Assembly (NCBI GenBank): GCA_030613705.1
Contig: JAUWLJ010000108.1
Span: 1-6,892, forward strand
Reading direction: 5' to 3'
Origin: Chloroflexota bacterium
GTDB lineage: Bacteria; Chloroflexota; Anaerolineae; Anaerolineales; UBA4823
DNA: 6,892 nt
Under the pieces are notes generated by a model that searched no databases, was not told where the DNA came from, and saw only the letters and a program-made list of their open reading frames with translations. Both the position numbers and the translations under genes were made by a program. Below are positions 5,045 to 6,892 of the stretch, one piece after another (positions within the stretch are counted from its first letter, which is position 1; every line of letters begins with the position of its first letter).

Positions 5045-6892
5045 TTACGATGAAAGATTCACTTCTTCTTTATGTCTGTCAGTGATCTCCTCCTTTCTGG
5101 CATGCTGCTCCATTTCAATGATCGTACCAGCCACAGCTTCAATTGCTACACGCTGTTTACGGTATAAATCTGCTTCTGACATCGCCAACCGCATGGCGAT
5201 CTCGCGCACCTTTCGCCCCTCCAGGAACTTCAAATCTAATATATTATAGAGGATCCACTCCCCTGTAAACCGCCGATCACCACCAGGACGAACCCTTTGA
5301 ATACCTTCCAGCAAGATCGAACGCAGCGCATTCGTTGGATTGCCTTCATGTTGGTCAATCGCCCGTTGAACGATTTCCAGTTTCATGAGAGGGCTTTTAG
5401 ATAACTTGGGTCCCCCCCAATAATGGCTTAAAGCATCCTTTACCCATTTGGACATATCACGATCATCCAAAGGGATCTCCGAAGCGGTAAGCACCTCTGT
5501 TCCATCATAACGTGCAGCTGCTCGCAATCTTTGGATCAATTCCACCTGGGGTGTCAATTCTTCGACAGAGGTTAATAACTGCTGCTGCATGCGGATGTCA
5601 AGCAATGCCATTTCAGCCCTGCGGGACAAAATTATAATCGCCTCGTTTTCACCCTCATCAAGCGTGCCTTCGGGATTGCGTTCTACCCCGATTATTCCAG
5701 ATAACCGCTCTTCCCCGTTAATTTCTTCAAAAAGAGGGGTCAACCAGTAATTTTGCCAAGAAAATAATCGCTCTGTTTTCGCGCGCTTCACCCCTACCCC
5801 ACCGTTCTTCGCAACCACACTAAGAAGATCGGCTTGTGAGTCGACTTCCTCAAATGGACTTTGATCTCCGAGAGTCAGCAGCATCTCTGGGATATCAGTA
5901 ATAAACACAACGATAAATGCATTGGTGACTTGTAGCCGGTCGCACAAGGCTGCCAATACCGATTCCAAGAAATCTTTAAGATCACCGGTAGTTAATAATC
6001 GTTCTTCAAGTGATTGGATCAATTGCAGTTTATTCGGGTTTCCACCGTGGAACAGCCATCTCTCCCAAAATGGTGCAACCAAGGTGATTAAATGTTCCAT
6101 GATCAACAAACTGGTTACCATCACGATTGGAACCACAACAGGATTTGAGAGACCCAGCGCTTCCCCATATCGATTGACGACAGTGACCAGAGTGATGATG
6201 ATCGATGCAGTTATTGGACCACGCATCAGCCACTTGAACAGGCGCCGCTTCACAACTCGATCAGGCCAGGAAACGCCAAAGAAGGCCACCGCATATGCCA
6301 TTAAGACGAGCAGTACCGAAACCAGCATATTGCTTATAGTGGCCGCCAACCAGAAAAGCAAAGGGTGATTGATCGCCAGGTTTGAACCAAATAACAAGAA
6401 AGGATAAGAACCTAGGACCGGTGCTAGAGCTCCTAAAAGCAGGTAGCGCATTCGGCGGCGACTGGTACGTGTTACAGTTCGCCGGTAAGCTCTCCAGAAA
6501 TTGACACCTGATAGGGAGATTGCAGCGACATAGTATAGAGCAAACACCCAGGTAAGCGAGGTTCTTTGAAGGTGGGGTATTGACCCCACATCATCAACCA
6601 AGGGACCCACGAGCCAATCTGTTGGTAAGGTGAGCACAAATCCAAATGATAGGATGTACAGGACCCACACCAGCCTCCTTCGCCGACCACGGGAAGGTCG
6701 TCCAGTTGTCTCCAAGAGGCTGTCGGAAAAATGTAAATATGCAGGTGGCAGAAAGCTGATCCCGATCCATTGGATACGCATCCAAAATTCCAGCTGAGAC
6801 GCCGTACTGGAATTGCTGGTAAGAGCATCTCCTACAGATACGAAGACAACACACAGCAAGATGATGGCAAATGACCTGGCAACCCGATCACG
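5045..6892 (-). CDS. Multi-TM membrane sensor with GAF-like domain and C-terminal HTH-like region, 5'-truncated by window edge
   Basis: The frame is open to the right edge; 615 residues are visible and the true start is outside (the TTG at 6859 is internal). Residues 1-275 hold about eight hydrophobic helices, near 7-23, 42-60, 74-93, 113-133, 148-168, 178-206, 225-241 and 249-273. The WIGISFLPPAYLHF segment resembles the 7TM N-terminal region of some histidine kinases. Residues about 296-436 look like a GAF ligand-sensing domain, from LKDFLESVLAALCDRL to GIIGVER and EAIIILSRRAEMALLD. No phospho-acceptor His box or kinase ATPase motifs (N, G1, G2 boxes) follow. Instead residues about 480-596 form a distinct region with HYWGGPKLSKSPL, HEGNPTNALRSILL and an HTH-like stretch (541-591) with EWILYNILDLKFLEG, VREIAMRLAMSEADLYRKQR, much like sigma factor region 4. 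The tail is charged. I infer a membrane-tethered regulator; signal and target are unknown. It heads a leftward block with the S1 gene. Confidence 0.85.
   Translation of the reverse strand, partial: RDRVARSFAIILLCVVFVSVGDALTSNSSTASQLEFWMRIQWIGISFLPPAYLHFSDSLLETTGRPSRGRRRRLVWVLYILSFGFVLTLPTDWLVGPLVDDVGSIPHLQRTSLTWVFALYYVAAISLSGVNFWRAYRRTVTRTSRRRMRYLLLGALAPVLGSYPFLLFGSNLAINHPLLFWLAATISNMLVSVLLVLMAYAVAFFGVSWPDRVVKRRLFKWLMRGPITASIIITLVTVVNRYGEALGLSNPVVVPIVMVTSLLIMEHLITLVAPFWERWLFHGGNPNKLQLIQSLEERLLTTGDLKDFLESVLAALCDRLQVTNAFIVVFITDIPEMLLTLGDQSPFEEVDSQADLLSVVAKNGGVGVKRAKTERLFSWQNYWLTPLFEEINGEERLSGIIGVERNPEGTLDEGENEAIIILSRRAEMALLDIRMQQQLLTSVEELTPQVELIQRLRAAARYDGTEVLTASEIPLDDRDMSKWVKDALSHYWGGPKLSKSPLMKLEIVQRAIDQHEGNPTNALRSILLEGIQRVRPGGDRRFTGEWILYNILDLKFLEGRKVREIAMRLAMSEADLYRKQRVAIEAVAGTIIEMEQHARKEEITDRHKEEVNLSS

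Noticed and set aside
5922..6368. 148-codon open frame on the plus strand opposite the membrane sensor gene
   Set aside because: Its composition (Ser/Thr/Lys/Arg-rich) is what the complement of a hydrophobic coding region gives, and no domain is recognisable.
6857..6859. TTG as the start of the membrane sensor gene
   Set aside because: The frame is open to the right edge and the upstream codons (RSFAIIL) extend the first TM helix.

Overview
The window reads as ordinary, densely coded bacterial chromosome, most likely from the phylum Chloroflexota (an Anaerolineae-like lineage). This rests on family resemblance recalled from memory, not on a search. The pointers are a Thr/Pro-rich secreted CapA-like protein, an SLBB-containing ComEA, a short three-domain S1 protein, and a multi-TM/GAF sensor whose C-terminal HTH-bearing region I associate with this group. 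There are six genes, no RNA genes, no mobile elements, no CRISPR array and no gene-free stretch above about 100 bp.

Layout. Rightward (+) block: a 5'-truncated secreted CapA/metallophosphatase-like protein (2-1588), a dCTP deaminase, dcd (1616-2170), and a class I/II PLP aminotransferase (2167-3351). They are spaced 27 nt apart and then overlapped by 4 nt, so they look like one transcript. Leftward (-) block, read from the right edge: a 5'-truncated membrane sensor/regulator (6892-5045), a three-domain S1 RNA-binding protein (4999-4034), then comEA (3932-3348). The first two are 45 nt apart; comEA follows after about 100 nt. The two blocks converge tail to tail, and their last genes share the 4-bp palindrome TTAA as overlapping stop codons, with no visible terminator between them.

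Both edge genes continue beyond the window. The first frame is open to the left edge, so a TTG inside it (position 140) is not its real start. The last frame is open to the right edge, so the internal TTG at 6859 is not its start either.

Functionally the genes do not form an obvious pathway. dcd supplies dUMP precursors for dTTP. The aminotransferase is a general amino-acid enzyme. ComEA is the DNA receptor of natural transformation. The S1 protein binds mRNA in translation. The most unusual items are the edge genes: a membrane-anchored regulator with multi-TM, GAF and HTH parts and no kinase domain, and a CapA-type enzyme fused to a binding-protein-like domain and carrying altered metal-site motifs.
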